Of a stretch of DNA of 64,000 nucleotides, positions 48,832 through 60,781 are shown piece by piece (the stretch's first letter is position 1; each line of letters starts with the position of its first letter). The position numbers were made by a program, and so were the translations under genes. Source of the DNA: Trogon surrucura (Eukaryota > Chordata > Aves > Trogoniformes > Trogonidae); contig CM036642.1 of the NCBI GenBank assembly GCA_020746105.1, positions 1,519,501-1,583,500 of the forward strand, read 5' to 3'. The notes beneath the pieces are model-generated. The model made no database searches. It was not told where the DNA came from and saw nothing but the letters and a program-made list of their open reading frames with translations.

Positions 48832-50097
48832 GTGACTAGTGCCCTCCCGAGCTCGCGGTTTCTACTCGGTGCGCGGTGGCTTTAGCAAACAGGAGTTCCC
48901 CCGTGAGCCTTTCTTGGAGTCTGGAAACTGAGCTTTCGTTTGAGGAGAAATATAACCTGTGGTGATTTTGGATTAGAGCTTCGGAAAGTGAGCTGCACAA
49001 ACCACTGCAGTGAGTAGTACACGGACGTCTGAAACGAGCTCAACGAAACCAGCCAGCGGCTCTAGAAGTTTCGGTGTCCAAATATACGTGCAGTCATGTG
49101 GGAAAGTGAAAGGGTAGTCGGATTAATGAATATTAACAGAATCTGTGGTCTGTGGCAGCCCGTTTTGATGGTGTCAGTCCAATCAGGTGGAACTGTGGGT
49201 GGACCTTGGGGAAAGTAATACGAATAATTTCTTCCAGTCAGAGGGTTCCTGCTAACTGTCCTGTTTTTCCCCCATGCCGAAAATGGTTTTTGGCATGTAA
49301 AGGGTGTCAAAAGATAAACATCTCCCTATTGCCACTGAAATTAAGGATTCTAGCTTGTTTAAGGTAGGCCGCTGATCATCGTTTATGATCATAGCGTTCT
49401 GTCAAAATCAATTTGTTTAGATTTAAACTGCTGCCCTAGACAAAACTGGTTCCAGTAGTCCTTGGAATCATTGCTTCATGTTTTCAGTTTCATGTTTCTC
49501 TGGTTAAATACTTGAGTTGTCTTCTGATACTGCATGCACATACTCCAGAGAAGCAATCCAACATACACCACCGCTCCCTCACGATAGGTGCAATATTAAT
49601 ACTTGCAGCAGTGTCAGAGTTAATAGATTCTGTTGGCCCTTCATCAAGCAGAAAAGATTACCTCCAACTACGGAACTAGCTGAGTGAAGTAATTATCATA
49701 AATCCAGAAAGGAATAGGAGAATAAAGGGAGGCAATATCCCAATAAATCCCATAGATACACCAGTTCATCTCTGAGCTTGCTTTCTCTTACGACTTTTCA
49801 AAGGATGATCCAAGAACTGAGTGTTAGAAGGTGCCTTTTATACCAGTTAGGCCTTGAAATAAAATGCGGGGTAAACCCCCAAACCGACGGTAGTCCTTCT
49901 GTCCAGACTTGTGTGTTGCTAGCATGATTAGATAAGGTTTTAAACGTGTGTTTTCAAAACCATTGGCTATGTGGTTGAGACACAAGATCCTCTCTGCTTT
50001 CCCGGGCACCTTGCAGCCTCAGTGTCTTGCGCTGCTTCCCGTAGGCATGTGGCTGCAGAGGTTTCAGTACGGCGTCTGTTTTTTTCTTTTTTTCCAG
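48832..50097 (+). other. PRDM10: PRDM10 intron after first coding exon
   Basis: 1266 bp. Nothing recognised besides splice sites. Confidence 0.85.
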
Positions 50098-50262
50098 GTG
50101 CACTTTGTCCCTGAGGGGGGGACAGTGGCACAGATCGTGTACAGCGATGAGCAGGACCGTCCGTCGCAGCAGGTGGTCTACACAGCGGACGGCACCTCCT
50201 ACACCTCCGTGGACACCTCGGAGCACACGCTCGTTTACATCCATCCCGTGGAAGCTACTCAG
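50098..50262 (+). CDS. PRDM10: PRDM10 exon (residues 32-86), ends at a GC donor
   Basis: 55 codons, phase 0 to 0: [18 protein letters not shown] ... [14 protein letters not shown] ... [13 protein letters not shown]. Matches the conserved PRDM10 N-terminus. The acceptor has a long T tract (TTTTTTCCAG). The exon end required to join VEATQ to TLFTD lies at CAG/GCATGT, a GC rather than GT donor. A GT donor 12 nt downstream (GTT/GTGAGC at 50274/50275) would add four in-frame residues (ACVV). Confidence 0.92.
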
Positions 50263-51896
50263 GCATGTGTGGTTGTGAGCCCACCCCATTTTTGACAGCT
50301 GGAAAACAAAAACGATCTTGTTTGAGCGGAAAGCCGGTTGCCAGCCAAGTGGTGTGACTGGGCAATAGCAGGCAGTTGCTCTTAATGCTTTTATCTGCCC
50401 GTTGCTGGACAGGGCCTTCATGCTGTTTGTTTGTCTGATGTGCAGATGTGCAAATCAAAGGGTGTCGGGGCTGTGAGTTATGAAATGCTGGTTATTTCAC
50501 CTAAGGTGGACGAGATTATAATTAAATCATGGGTGTTTCCCCAAACAAGGGATAATCTCTCCAGAAATTCTACCTCTGTCGCATTCAGTAAAATGCTAAG
50601 AGTAATCTGTGCGTGTTCTGGACGAGTCCTTGCTCTGCATAGTACAGTTCTCTCGACTGATAGTTACGGTAACAGCCGTGTCTTTTTGCAGAGGATCTCC
50701 ATCTAGTTTTATAGCCGCTCTTCGGAGAAGTTGTGCATTTTATGGGCCTATGTTCTTCTTCGCAATGATATCAAACAGCTTTTATTCTCTGACAGCCCGT
50801 ACTTACGTGGCGTTAATATAGCGAGCGTCTGGACCTCGGTGTGGAGGGATGAAACCAGAGGGACAGGCACGCTTTGTCGAGAATGTTTTACGGTGTCTTT
50901 GCTGACAGGCCGGATTAGCGATGCTACGAAGTGCACGTACTTGACGCCCGCAGCGGTGCTGGCGCAGCCGTGTGCGGCGTGGTCTCTCCGTTGTGTGGTT
51001 CTTAGCCCTTACGTAAAAATAATTCCTACGTGGTGGCATGTTCTGAGGGGATGAGATGTTTGGAGGGGTTACCTCCCCCAAGTACTGACCAAGTAGCTCC
51101 CGAACTCTGGATACTATCATTTTGTCAAAAGAGGTGTAGTAGTAACACACTATCGTGCAACCGAGATGAAATTGTGAAAGCACTGAGGTAATTTGTATTA
51201 GGCTGTGCTTTATTCTGTTGGAGCCAGACTGCTACAAGCTCAGATGTTTAAAGTTTTGGCAAGTAAGCAAGGCTGACCTCAGACACCACTTTTCATCCGA
51301 GTCGTGCTTTTCCGAGGGGAAAGCCCTCCCACCAAAGCTGTTCTTGCAGGCTATTGTAAGGATATTGGCGCTGACACATCTTCTCTGAAATTAAAACAAC
51401 ATCATCCTGGCCGTGTCAAATTTGCATGCAGGGCACAGCCGATATCTGCGTGCTTTCTTTTGAGGAACTCTCTTGTGGATGTGCAGAAAGGTGAAGTTAA
51501 CAATCATCTTCTGTCTTGCTCTCGAGTGTTACTTAGCTTTCGTACAGCTATTGAATTGAATTCTGTAGAATTTAGGAAATTGGCAATCGACTAAGTGATT
51601 TTTTTTTTGTTATTTAAAAAGAAAAATAAATTAAAAAAATCCTGTGAGGCGCTTGAGGTGTGCAGATGCCCATACAAATATATATCTTTTATGTGGAGCG
51701 CCCCCAAATTTTGGTTGGATCTCTGTGGATGTAGGTTCACGTGGGTAAGTTGAATTAGTCTGCTGTGGTCGTAGGCACATTGGAAGGTAGTAAAGGGTGA
51801 ACTGGGTGTCACTTCTTGGTGGCAGGGTAATTTTTGTGTGAGTTGGGAGACAACAAGCCCGAGGCCGGTTTGATAAGCCTTTTTCACTTTGTCTAG
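50263..51896 (+). other. PRDM10: PRDM10 GC-AG intron
   Basis: 1634 bp from the GC donor to the acceptor GTCTAG. No coding sequence, repeat family or RNA gene recognised. Confidence 0.8.
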
Positions 51897-51956
51897 ACTC
51901 TGTTTACAGATCCGTCCCAAGTGGCTTACGTCCAACAGGATGCCACCACCCAGCAG
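51897..51956 (+). CDS. PRDM10: PRDM10 60-nt exon (residues 87-106)
   Basis: 20 codons, phase 0 to 0: TLFTDPSQVAY then VQQDATTQQ, matching the mammalian protein. Acceptor GTCTAG, donor GTAAGA. It is a multiple of three, so skipping would keep the frame. Confidence 0.95.
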
Positions 51957-54287
51957 GTAAGAAAGAGAAATTGTTTTCCCTTGGGCTTGAAACTTTAAGG
52001 GAACTGTTTCTGAAAGTAAAGGGACACAGTTGTGGTGTTAGAATGTCATAAACTATCTCTGAATTTGTAAACCTTCAGTCAGGTTTGGTCATCTCAGGGC
52101 AAAAAGCTTATGATAACAAGCCACTGCTCTCTTGGCTAGCTTGCACATGAGTGCTGATAACAGTTAAGAGAGGTTGATTTTATTCTTTTTAATTCATATT
52201 GAACAAGAAGACTAATTTACTGCCTCAGATATGATGAAAAAAATCTTTCAACGGTGTCCCTTTAGAGAAGTCAGCAAGCTGATGTGGCTGACTTCGTTTC
52301 AACGGGTCGTTCTGGGAAGACTGGGTTTGCAATTGTCCTCATACAGATTCCGACCCAAATGCCTTTAAGTCCATAAAAGGCTGTCAGGGCATAGAAACTT
52401 TGGATCACATTCGAGGTTTACTAGAAACTTTGAAGAAATTAACTGTCAAACCTGAAGAAATTAAATTATTGACTCTCTTACCGTACCAGGGTGTGCGTAC
52501 CAGGGATGAATGTGCACTGAAACTCAATTTTCTTGCTAAAAGAAATTGTCAATGCACAGGCAAGAAGCTGTGTGATGGACACAGTAAAGGCGTTACCTGT
52601 TTTCTTCCAGTTCTCTGGAGGTATTTGGTATTCTGGATGGGGTTTTTTGCCAGTTTCCTTGCATTAAGAAGCCATCAAATCGTATTTAATGGTCCTAAAG
52701 CTCATTTAACAAATAAATATATGATCTAATTGGAAGTAGAGGCTGCTGATGAATGTGACTGGCACAGGGACAGCAGAGGTGGAGTGCGGGTTTTGTCCTG
52801 TGTTGAGTATCAAGGGTGTGAGCACTTGTCAGGGTGTCCTCAGCCCGTCCTCCCTTCCGTCCCCGTCCCACGGCTGTCGCCGTGGAGGGGTTGGTTTCCT
52901 TGGGAATGGCAACTCCTGCCTTTGCAGGTGATTTTTACATCAGGGTTTTACGTGGGACATCCCTGAACTGACAACGGGTGTTAAAATAATCGTCAAAGCT
53001 CCTCTTGCCTCTTGAAAGGAGCCCCATCTTAAAAAGAAATTGAAAAATAAGGCTGCTGTTGCTTGCGGTGCCTGACGCGGACGTGAGAGCCAGGAGGTGT
53101 TTGAAGTGCGATTAGGAGCGGGGAACGCTGACGTGAGGTACAAACAGACACAAGCTTGTGTGAACCTCGCGTTGCTGGCAGACCTGGGGGTGTGCCATTA
53201 AATAATGATGCCTTTTCTGTTGCCACTTGGCAGCAGAAATGTCAATACCAGACAGCTTGGTTCAGCTGTCGTCTTGGCGGTTCCTTGCTCACTGTTAGAT
53301 GTTTCCCCGAAGTCTGTTTGCTGCAGTTTCACAAATGACTCTTAATACCTCTTTAAACAGAACAAGTAGATTTGAAGTTTGAAGACTCTCTGGATTTCCT
53401 TGTCTGCTCCTTCGCTGTCGGCACAATTCGCTGCTCTCAGATTTATCTGGTGTTTATTAAGCACTCTGCAGGGGGTGATGGCTTTAGCGGTAGCGTAAAA
53501 ACTGCTTAACAGTCAGAGGCACAAACCACATGATGTCAGCTGTGGAGAAGGTTAAAAGAAATCGTGCAAATTCCTGTAGAGATAAGCAGGAAACAAAAGA
53601 CAGGAAAGGTGATTCCTCGCATCTGAATTCTCCTTTGTTTTGTGGCTGAGTGGATGGCAACCTAGGGTGATGTGCATCAATTTTCTTGTTGCTACCCAAA
53701 GAAATGAGTACGCAAAGAGGCAACAAGGTGTGCTGTGACCAGATAACATAAAGAAGACATAATTGTTGGAATCCCATCTTACAAGTGTGTAATCTTCCAG
53801 TGAGGTCAATACACCAACTTCTTTTTATAGTGCGCCTTAATTTGCTTGAGCAAGAGAGGCAAAAAGAAGAGATTCTTTTTTTTCCCCCTTACCTTTTCCC
53901 TTAAAAAGAGTAAGTTTGGAGGTAGAAGGGAACAAGACCCCAAATAACTGTTGTTACCAAGAGCTGAAAGGCTCGTTGCATCTGGTTTTAGTGCAGTTTG
54001 AACCCAGGCTGGATAGCGCCTTAATTTAAAGCAGGAAAAAGTGGGGAAATAGGAAATTCAAAAGTTGCCAAACCTGGGCTGAGTTTTGAAGCCTTTCCTT
54101 TTGTCCCTGGATCTGCAGCTTGTGTCCAAGTCCATCACCCTTCCTAAAAATTAAAATAAAATTCATTAAAATGCTGCAGCTTGCGACCTCCTGTAGGACT
54201 CCCGGGAGCTTTGCATGCAGGGCGCTGCCCGTGTACGAGCGACCGCTGGAAATGCCGCAGTGCTAAAATGAGTGCCTGTAATTTTAG
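51957..54287 (+). other. PRDM10: PRDM10 intron
   Basis: 2331 bp. Contains an isolated 109-codon plus-strand open stretch (52400-52729) with no family match. No repeat recognised. Confidence 0.8.
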
Positions 54288-54407
54288 GTAACCGTGCTCT
54301 TGCCCGCTGCTGCTCAGAGCATGAACCCCACCAACCTGTCCGTGCTCGGCAACGTTGCCGAATCCCCCCAGCAAATGGCTCTGGAGCAGGGTCCGCAAGC
54401 AGATAGA
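54288..54407 (+). CDS. PRDM10: PRDM10 exon (residues 107-146)
   Basis: 40 codons, phase 0 to 0: VTVLLPAAAQSMNPTNLSVL ... VAESPQQMALEQGPQADR. Acceptor ATTTTAG, donor GTAAGT (consensus). Matches the PRDM10 N-terminal region. The function of this part is not well defined; it is probably disordered. Confidence 0.96.
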
Positions 54408-55408
54408 GTAAGTGGCCAGGCACCCTTTCGCTGTTCCGTGTTCGAGTCCGCTGGTTTCATTGCTCCGCTGTCGCAGGTGATGGGACGTTGTCTGAGTGAT
54501 GCGAGAAAGGTGTCTTTCATAGTCTCACCGTGGAACGTGTGGGTTGTTTTGGGTTTTTTTTTTTAATTATTTTTAGGAGACATTGTGTGTTTAAGATACA
54601 GAGAAGCCTGTTCTACAGATTGCTCTGTCTTGAGCAGCCACCTTAAAATACTCTTCTCGGCTTTGAAAGGCAAAGTGAATAGAAGGTGTAATGCTGGCTG
54701 TCACGTAAACCACCATCCGCTGGGTCTCTCTGCCAACCTTTTAAGACAGCTTTGCTCGGTGTAGTAGTTCTTCTTCCCTACCTGAGAAACCTGTGTGCAG
54801 ATGGAATATTCTGTGCAGTGCACGTCAATTATTTTTTTTTTCTTTTGTAAGGAAAGGAAAGGATAAATTTTAAAAATAAGTGACAGAACACAATGCCTTC
54901 AAGTGTCCTTCGTGTGCCATAGTTTCTCTCTGGTCTCTGTGTTATCTCATTCCTTATCGATCTCTGTGTGTGCTCTGGGGATGTGTTTGATTGTACGATA
55001 GGAGAGAAAAGATCATGTGCCCAAGTGCAGGATTCTCTCACTTGCACTGAAGAAGTTAAAATACAGCCTTAGGCTCTAGGTGATTTCCACAGAGCCTGCA
55101 CTTTGTTTCAGACCTTCTGTGAGGGCCCAGAGTGCCTCTGCTATAATTTTCTTCTCCCAAAGACAGTCCGTGAGAGGGTCGAGCCACGTAGCGATGCAGA
55201 AATGTCCTGAGTGAAGCTGTCAGCAGCGGCAGCAATGCAAAACATCCCTCAGCAATCATTTATCGTGTCACTTCACTTTGCCTCGTCCTTCTTTCCATTT
55301 CCTGAGGAAGCAGGAAGGGTAGACTAGCAAGAACCTTCCTCGCTCATCTCAGTGAGAGTTTTTTCGCTTCATGGATCATTTTTGTCTGTTTGTGAATTCT
55401 CTCCTCAG
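54408..55408 (+). other. PRDM10: PRDM10 intron
   Basis: 1001 bp. T- and A-rich patch near 54830-54880; nothing else recognised. Confidence 0.85.
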
Positions 55409-55616
55409 GCATCATTACCGGTGCACAACCAGGTCTTGCCTCCTATGGAGGCAGTGGATGGTTCCGACCCTTTAGCACCTCTGCAGAATCAAATGGAAAG
55501 GATGGAAACGAAAGAGGAAGATGAGGAGGATGAAGATGAGGAGGAGGATGGGGAAGACACTGACATGGATGACTGGGATCCCGATCCACCTCGACCCTTT
55601 GATCCCAATGATTTGT
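55409..55616 (+). CDS. PRDM10: PRDM10 exon: acidic linker (residues 147-215)
   Basis: 208 bp, phase 0 to 1: [18 protein letters not shown], then a long Glu/Asp run, then [20 protein letters not shown] and the first base of Trp216. The acidic stretch precedes the PR domain in PRDM10 orthologues. Acceptor CTCCTCAG; donor T/GTAAGC. Confidence 0.97.
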
Positions 55617-56001
55617 GTAAGCATATGAAGCCGTGTATTAGCTGCCCTCTCTTTTTTTTTTTTCTTTCCCCTACCATCAGCCCTCTAGTAAATGAAGCCA
55701 AAAGCCATTCAGATTTTAGAAGTAATAAACTTCTAAACCCCTTTATACGCAGAGATGTAGACTCGCACTGAGCTGCCTTACGGAAAAGGCAAGGTTCTGT
55801 CGTAGCTGGAGTCTCTGAGCTACTGCCTTCTTCATTTTGCATGAGGCTGCCCTCTGTGTTGATTTAAAATGGAGACAGAGTATTGGAATAAATGTTCCCA
55901 CAGCTGAGCCAAAGATGTTTCGAGAGAGATAAGGCTTGTCTTTTCTGAGCTGGTGTGAGCGTCTGCCTGACAGCCGTGTCCCCTCTGACTTTGCGTTGCA
56001 G
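55617..56001 (+). other. PRDM10: PRDM10 intron
   Basis: 385 bp. Splice sites only. Confidence 0.88.
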
Positions 56002-56243
56002 GGTGTGAGGAGTGTAATAACGCCCATCCCTCCGTGTGTCCCAAACACGGACCTTTGCATCCCATCCCCAACCGGCCCGTGCTGACCAGGGCGAGAGCCA
56101 GCCTGCCCTTGGTGCTCTATATAGACAGGTTTCTGGGAGGTGTCTTCTCCAAAAGGCGTATCCCGAAACGCACGCAGTTTGGACCTGTGGAAGGACCCCT
56201 GGTCAGACAAACCGAGCTCAAAGACTGCTACATCCATTTGAAG
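56002..56243 (+). CDS. PRDM10: PRDM10 exon: zinc-binding motif and N-terminal half of PR domain
   Basis: 242 bp, residues 216-296. [20 protein letters not shown] is the Cys/His motif found just before the PR fold. It is followed by [20 protein letters not shown] and [13 protein letters not shown], the opening strands of a PR (SET-like) domain. The PR domain of PRDM10 lacks well-supported methyltransferase activity and probably mediates protein contacts. Acceptor GTTGCAG, donor GTAAGG, phase 0. Confidence 0.98.
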
Positions 56244-56856
56244 GTAAGGAGGGCGTGCGAGAGAAGAGGGAGCAATTTGTGCTGACTTTTATCCATTTAT
56301 TTGCTAGGTTCATTATAGGAATTTTTCCTTTTTTTGCTGGAGACTAGGTCCACAAGCCTTAGGAGCGCTGGTCTGTGACGGTCAGCGTCTGACGAAGCGT
56401 TTGTGACCGCAGACAGATTCAGTAACTCACTGAAAGTTCAGCTAAAGAAGCCCCTGTGCCAGCTTGAGGCGGTGTCATGAGTCAGGAAATGAAAGGAGAA
56501 GTGGGTCTGCCAGAGCGAAACATCTGACAACCGATGCCCCGTAGCCCACGGAAGCTACAGCTTCTTGTACCTCCTTTATAGCCACACGTCAAACGCTGTG
56601 CCTGACCCTCCTAATGAACGCCGCTTGCCCTTGAAAACCACCTCAGGATCCAGCGTGTTCTCCCTAGTTAAATCTCTTCCCTGTTTTTAAGTCTTTTTCA
56701 AAGTGTTTCTGGATCCCTGTTAGGAAATAAGCTGTGCCTTCGCTGCTTTCCTCGTGTAAAGGTTGCATGGGCACAGTAGTTTTCCTAGAAAAACTCGACT
56801 TCTGTTGAACCTGCTGCCAGGCAGTTACAGTCGCGTGTAATTGGCTTTTGCTGCAG
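56244..56856 (+). other. PRDM10: PRDM10 intron
   Basis: 613 bp. Nothing recognised. Confidence 0.87.
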
Positions 56857-57060
56857 GTTTCTCTTGATAAGGGTGACAGAAAAGACAGAGATTTGCAAGA
56901 GGACCTGTGGTTTGAACTTTCTAGCGAGGCTCTTTGTAACTGGATGATGTTTGTGCGTCCAGCTCAAAACCATTTGGAGCAGAACCTGGTAGCGTATCAG
57001 TACGGCCACCATATTTATTACACAACCATTAAAAACGTGGAGCCGAAGCAGGAACTCAAG
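56857..57060 (+). CDS. PRDM10: PRDM10 exon: central PR domain (residues 297-364)
   Basis: 68 codons, phase 0 to 0: [20 protein letters not shown] ... [20 protein letters not shown] ... [27 protein letters not shown] and the NLVAYQ stretch are the PRDM-family equivalents of the SET-domain core. Acceptor TGCTGCAG, donor GTAGGA. Nearly identical to the mammalian sequence as I recall it. Confidence 0.98.
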
Positions 57061-58919
57061 GTAGGACATTGCCCGTGTTTTCTGATTTCTTTCTCTACCA
57101 ATGAGACCGATTCGTAGAGTTGCTACTTTGTAAGTGCAGCTCCAAGTGCTCGGAATGTTCGCTGTGAATATCTTGAGGGGTTTTTTCCTCTGATAAAGCA
57201 CGTGATGGCCTGAATCAAACGTCACTAAGTAGTTAGCCACGGCCTTATGGGTTTTAAATGAGCTTTGGCTCAGGTATAAAATGAGGAAGTTGAAAAGAAC
57301 GAGTCTGTAAATGCTTTGTCTGTCGCTGTCATGCTTTACACTGCATATATTTTGCTGATGCAATCTAATTTTTATTGCAGCAGTCGTATTCTTTTTAGTT
57401 CTGGATGCCCTTTCCAGTTAGTCCTGTGTGCCCTTGACTTGTTTTCTGGTGCCTTAAGTGAATGTGGTCTCTCCCTTTACCTGGCTTTCCTGGAACTTTT
57501 GAAACTTTGCATGTGGAAAATGATAAAGGATGTTGTGACTTCCCCGTGAGTTACTTTTTGTTCCCTCTCGAACTGTATTGATTACTTTGAGCTCAAAGCA
57601 CTGTGGCTGGCTGAGACTGCCTTCGTTTGCAAACTGGGGGTAACCAAAACCCTCTGATATCAGGAAATTGTTGGGTGTTCTTAAAATCTTTTCCTGCACG
57701 GAAATTTCAACAATTTAACAAAAAAAATATGGTTTTAAATGCACTTAGCTAAACGGGGGTGAAAGCCTGCTTATACACCGATTGCTGATTTTAAAGAGTA
57801 GCATTCTCTTTGGTTTGCCTGAAATCAGTCCTTAATTTGTTTAAGCTGAATCACGAGAAACCTTGTTAATCCGTTCTGAGTGTATCCAAACATCATTTTC
57901 TCAACAGCTTTTAAATCAATTTGAAATCAGACTTTAATTAAATCCGCACAGACCTGCCTGTGGAAGCACCATTTTTCTTGCTTTCTGCGCTAGTAGTGTC
58001 TTTTGGGGGTAAAATCAGTTTGCTAACTGGAAGTGTAGGAGCTCCAGGCTTTCTCCTTTGTCTGGGTAGTGAGAATCCTGCAGTGACACACACCTGCTAG
58101 CGAGTCTTTGAAGGGGTTAGAGATGCCACTCGCCACTTCGACGAAAACGCCTGCGGCCCCCTGCAAGTTTAAACTTGCCCAGATTTTTCATGCTGAAAAT
58201 CTGTTCAACGCCTTTTGTGAGAAATCTCGAAGGCACCTTTTTTAACCGAGCAGTAAGGTAACGTGAGGAGTGATGCGAGGATTCTCAGCTAAAGGTGAGC
58301 GTCTCATTTTGGGCTCTCAGCAGCCTTGTCTTTCTGCCTCCTGCGGTTCTCCCTGCGGAAGGCTTTGGAAATCCCTTGTATAAGGAGAGCGGACCCATCG
58401 TGCTGCAGCCTGGCTGATCTTTGTTTTTGGCAGCAGGACCCTATTGCTCCAATCCTTCTGAAGTTCAGAAACACTTTAATTCAGTCTCTGTGGACGGTGC
58501 TGCCTGTTGTCTATGCAAAGAGAGCAGGAAAGAAATGGGCAATCCCACGAATTAACTTTTTCCATTCCTCTTGGTACAACAAGCAACAAGACTCTGCTGA
58601 CATCCGTCCTTTACAGTTGGGTCTAAAGAGATGAATCTTATTTCCTTTAGAGCTACTGGTAGCCATGTGTGAGATTAACATTCATATTAGGAGGCTCTAC
58701 CTTAAAATTAAATGGATATGCTTTCTGAGCAAAGCTCTTTTATTCCTCAGTGGGGGCATATTGATCTCAACAGCCTTTATTATAGAGGACGAAAGGAGCA
58801 GCAAGAGTTAGTGGTTGAGGCAAGTGAAGTAAATGTATTGCTTAAAAACCATTTGCAAATGAATTCCCTTTAGTTCCGATTCCGTCTCAGGCTTCTGTTG
58901 CCGTGTATTCTCGCTGCAG
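57061..58919 (+). other. PRDM10: PRDM10 intron
   Basis: 1859 bp. No exon-like or repeat sequence recognised. Confidence 0.83.
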
Positions 58920-58992
58920 GTGTGGTACGCCGCCTCTTACGCCGAGTTTGTGAACCAGAAGATCCACGACATATCCGAGGAGGAAAGGAAGG
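58920..58992 (+). CDS. PRDM10: PRDM10 exon: end of PR domain (residues 365-388)
   Basis: 73 bp, phase 0 to 1: [24 protein letters not shown] plus one base. Acceptor CTCGCTGCAG, donor [16 protein letters not shown] closes the PR fold. Confidence 0.96.
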
Positions 58993-59643
58993 GTAACTCG
59001 GGCTCTTCTGCTTTGGCTTTTTGCACTGTGATAGTGTCTGGGTGTTGTACTTCTTAGTTTCGAGTACTTGGGCCTGTCTAGTGCTTCCAGGTGAAGAGAA
59101 GCTAAACCCCATCTAGGTCGTATTATTGGGATTTATTTCTACTAAGTCTTTTCGTGCTGATATTGCAATAATTTAAGCTTTCGCCTCGGTTTCTGGGAAG
59201 CATTAGGGTGCTGCTGGAAAGAGGTATGGCTCTGTATTTGATGTCTGATATCGAGTCTGCGTCGTAAGCGGATGCGCTGCTGCTTCAGCTTGAGAAGTGT
59301 CTCTTGACCTCCCCTAACTTTTGCCAGAGACACCATCCTGTAGGTGCTCTTTTGTAGAAGGGTAAATTTCAAAATCTCCCTGAATTTTAAGCGGTGTTCG
59401 TCATCCATGTGAATGGTCCCCGGTGGCCTTTTTGCCTTTCTGTGATGAGCTGCAGTCGTGCTGCAGCGCAGAGGGGCTAAAAGCAAAGCCAAGTGGAGCA
59501 GTGCTGGCTATTCTGCAGCCTGTCTAACCTTCAGGGGAAAAATATGGCCCACAGAGGACAGAAAGCCTTGTGGGGGGAGACAAATGAGACGTTTAATTGG
59601 TGGTGACTAAAGTGCTGTTATTGACTTTTCCGACTGAACGTAG
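58993..59643 (+). other. PRDM10: PRDM10 intron
   Basis: 651 bp. An antisense open stretch (59142-59492) has no family match. Nothing else recognised. Confidence 0.85.
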
Positions 59644-59761
59644 TTCTCAGAGAGCAAGAGAAGAACTGGCCGTGCTACGAGTGCAATCGGCGCTTCATGA
59701 GCTCGGAGCAGCTCCAGCAGCACCTCAACTCCCACGACGAGAAGCTGGACTTCTTCAGCAG
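59644..59761 (+). CDS. PRDM10: PRDM10 exon: first C2H2 zinc finger (residues 389-427)
   Basis: 118 bp, phase 1 to 2: [20 protein letters not shown] ... [19 protein letters not shown]. The C-x2-C-x12-H-x4-H pattern (CYEC ... HLNSH) is the finger that separates the PR domain from the main finger array in PRDM10. The acceptor is AACGTAG, with a weak pyrimidine tract; donor GTACTG. Confidence 0.96.
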
Positions 59762-60651
59762 GTACTGCGAGCTTTAGCTTTGTCCCCGTATCGCTGCGGC
59801 ACCTCCCCGAACGTGCAGCACGGAGGGTCTTTGCCCCACAGACCGTCCTGCCCAGCTTGGGTACCCGGGAGAGAATGGTTTGTCACCAGGAGGTACGAAC
59901 GTGGCACTTGAAGCTGGTCGGTGTGAGAGGCTGAGGGTCTTACCTCGAGGGAAATAAATACCCCGTGGAAATGGGTGACATGTGTTTGAGTTGCTTTTGG
60001 TACTTTGCCAACGACTTGAAACGACTTGTAATATTTCTTTTTCAAAGACTCTTGGTGCTTTGGCTCCTCCTTGGGCTGGCAAGATAGTTTATCCTGATCT
60101 GTTAAAAGCTGAGTCTGCCAACATCCGTCAGAGAGCAGAAGACGTTTCTTTCTCCTGAAACTTAGCGAGTGGCTGCCTTTGGGTTTGCTACAGAAAACAG
60201 TTCCCTCCAGTTTACTGCCCGACATCGGTGGCTAAGTGCCTTTTGGGGGAGAGAAGTTCTGGCTTCAGATTTTAAGTTGTTTTCCCTGTACGCTTGTTCC
60301 ATGTAGCTGGAAGTGCTTTCCAGCACGCCGTACGCTGGGGTGTTGGAAGCGGGAGAGTTGCCATGGCAGAGAACTTGCTAGAAGCCAGCAGCATTCTCAG
60401 TTCCAGGATTACTGAAATAAATTTTAATACGTTCTGGACTTTGATTTCTCACAGAGCGCAAAATAAATAGATACCAGCCAGTACCCTATTGTTTTGCTGC
60501 CAGAATTTCTTCAGGTCTTGTTATTTACTGCAGGCCATTGTTTCCAAGTCGAATGGGTGAATGGTGATGCGGAGAAAGAAGGCGTAAAATCAGCGGAGAA
60601 TCCAAATCCATCTCTTTTTGTCTCTAACCTGCACCACTGTGTGTTCTGCAG
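59762..60651 (+). other. PRDM10: PRDM10 intron
   Basis: 890 bp. Nothing recognised besides splice sites. Confidence 0.86.
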
Positions 60652-60781
60652 AGCCCGAGGCCGAGGTCGTGGGCGAGGGAAGAGGAGGTTTGGACCAGGC
60701 AGACGCCCGGGACGCCCTCCCAAATTCATGCGTATGGAAGTAACCAGTGAAAATGGGGAAAAGTGTGAAGAAGGGACGCAG
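60652..60781 (+). CDS. PRDM10: PRDM10 exon: RG-rich and AT-hook-like segment (residues 428-471)
   Basis: 130 bp, phase 2 to 0: completes Arg428, then [25 protein letters not shown] and [15 protein letters not shown]. The GRP core flanked by basic residues is an AT-hook-like minor-groove binding motif, and the RG repeats could be arginine-methylation sites or a nuclear signal. Acceptor GTTCTGCAG, donor GTATAT. Confidence 0.96.

Noticed and set aside
49954-50421. 155-codon minus-strand open frame
   Set aside because: Antisense shadow of the PRDM10 exon at 50098-50262.
56785-57363. 192-codon minus-strand open frame
   Set aside because: Antisense shadow of the PRDM10 PR-domain exon at 56857-57060.
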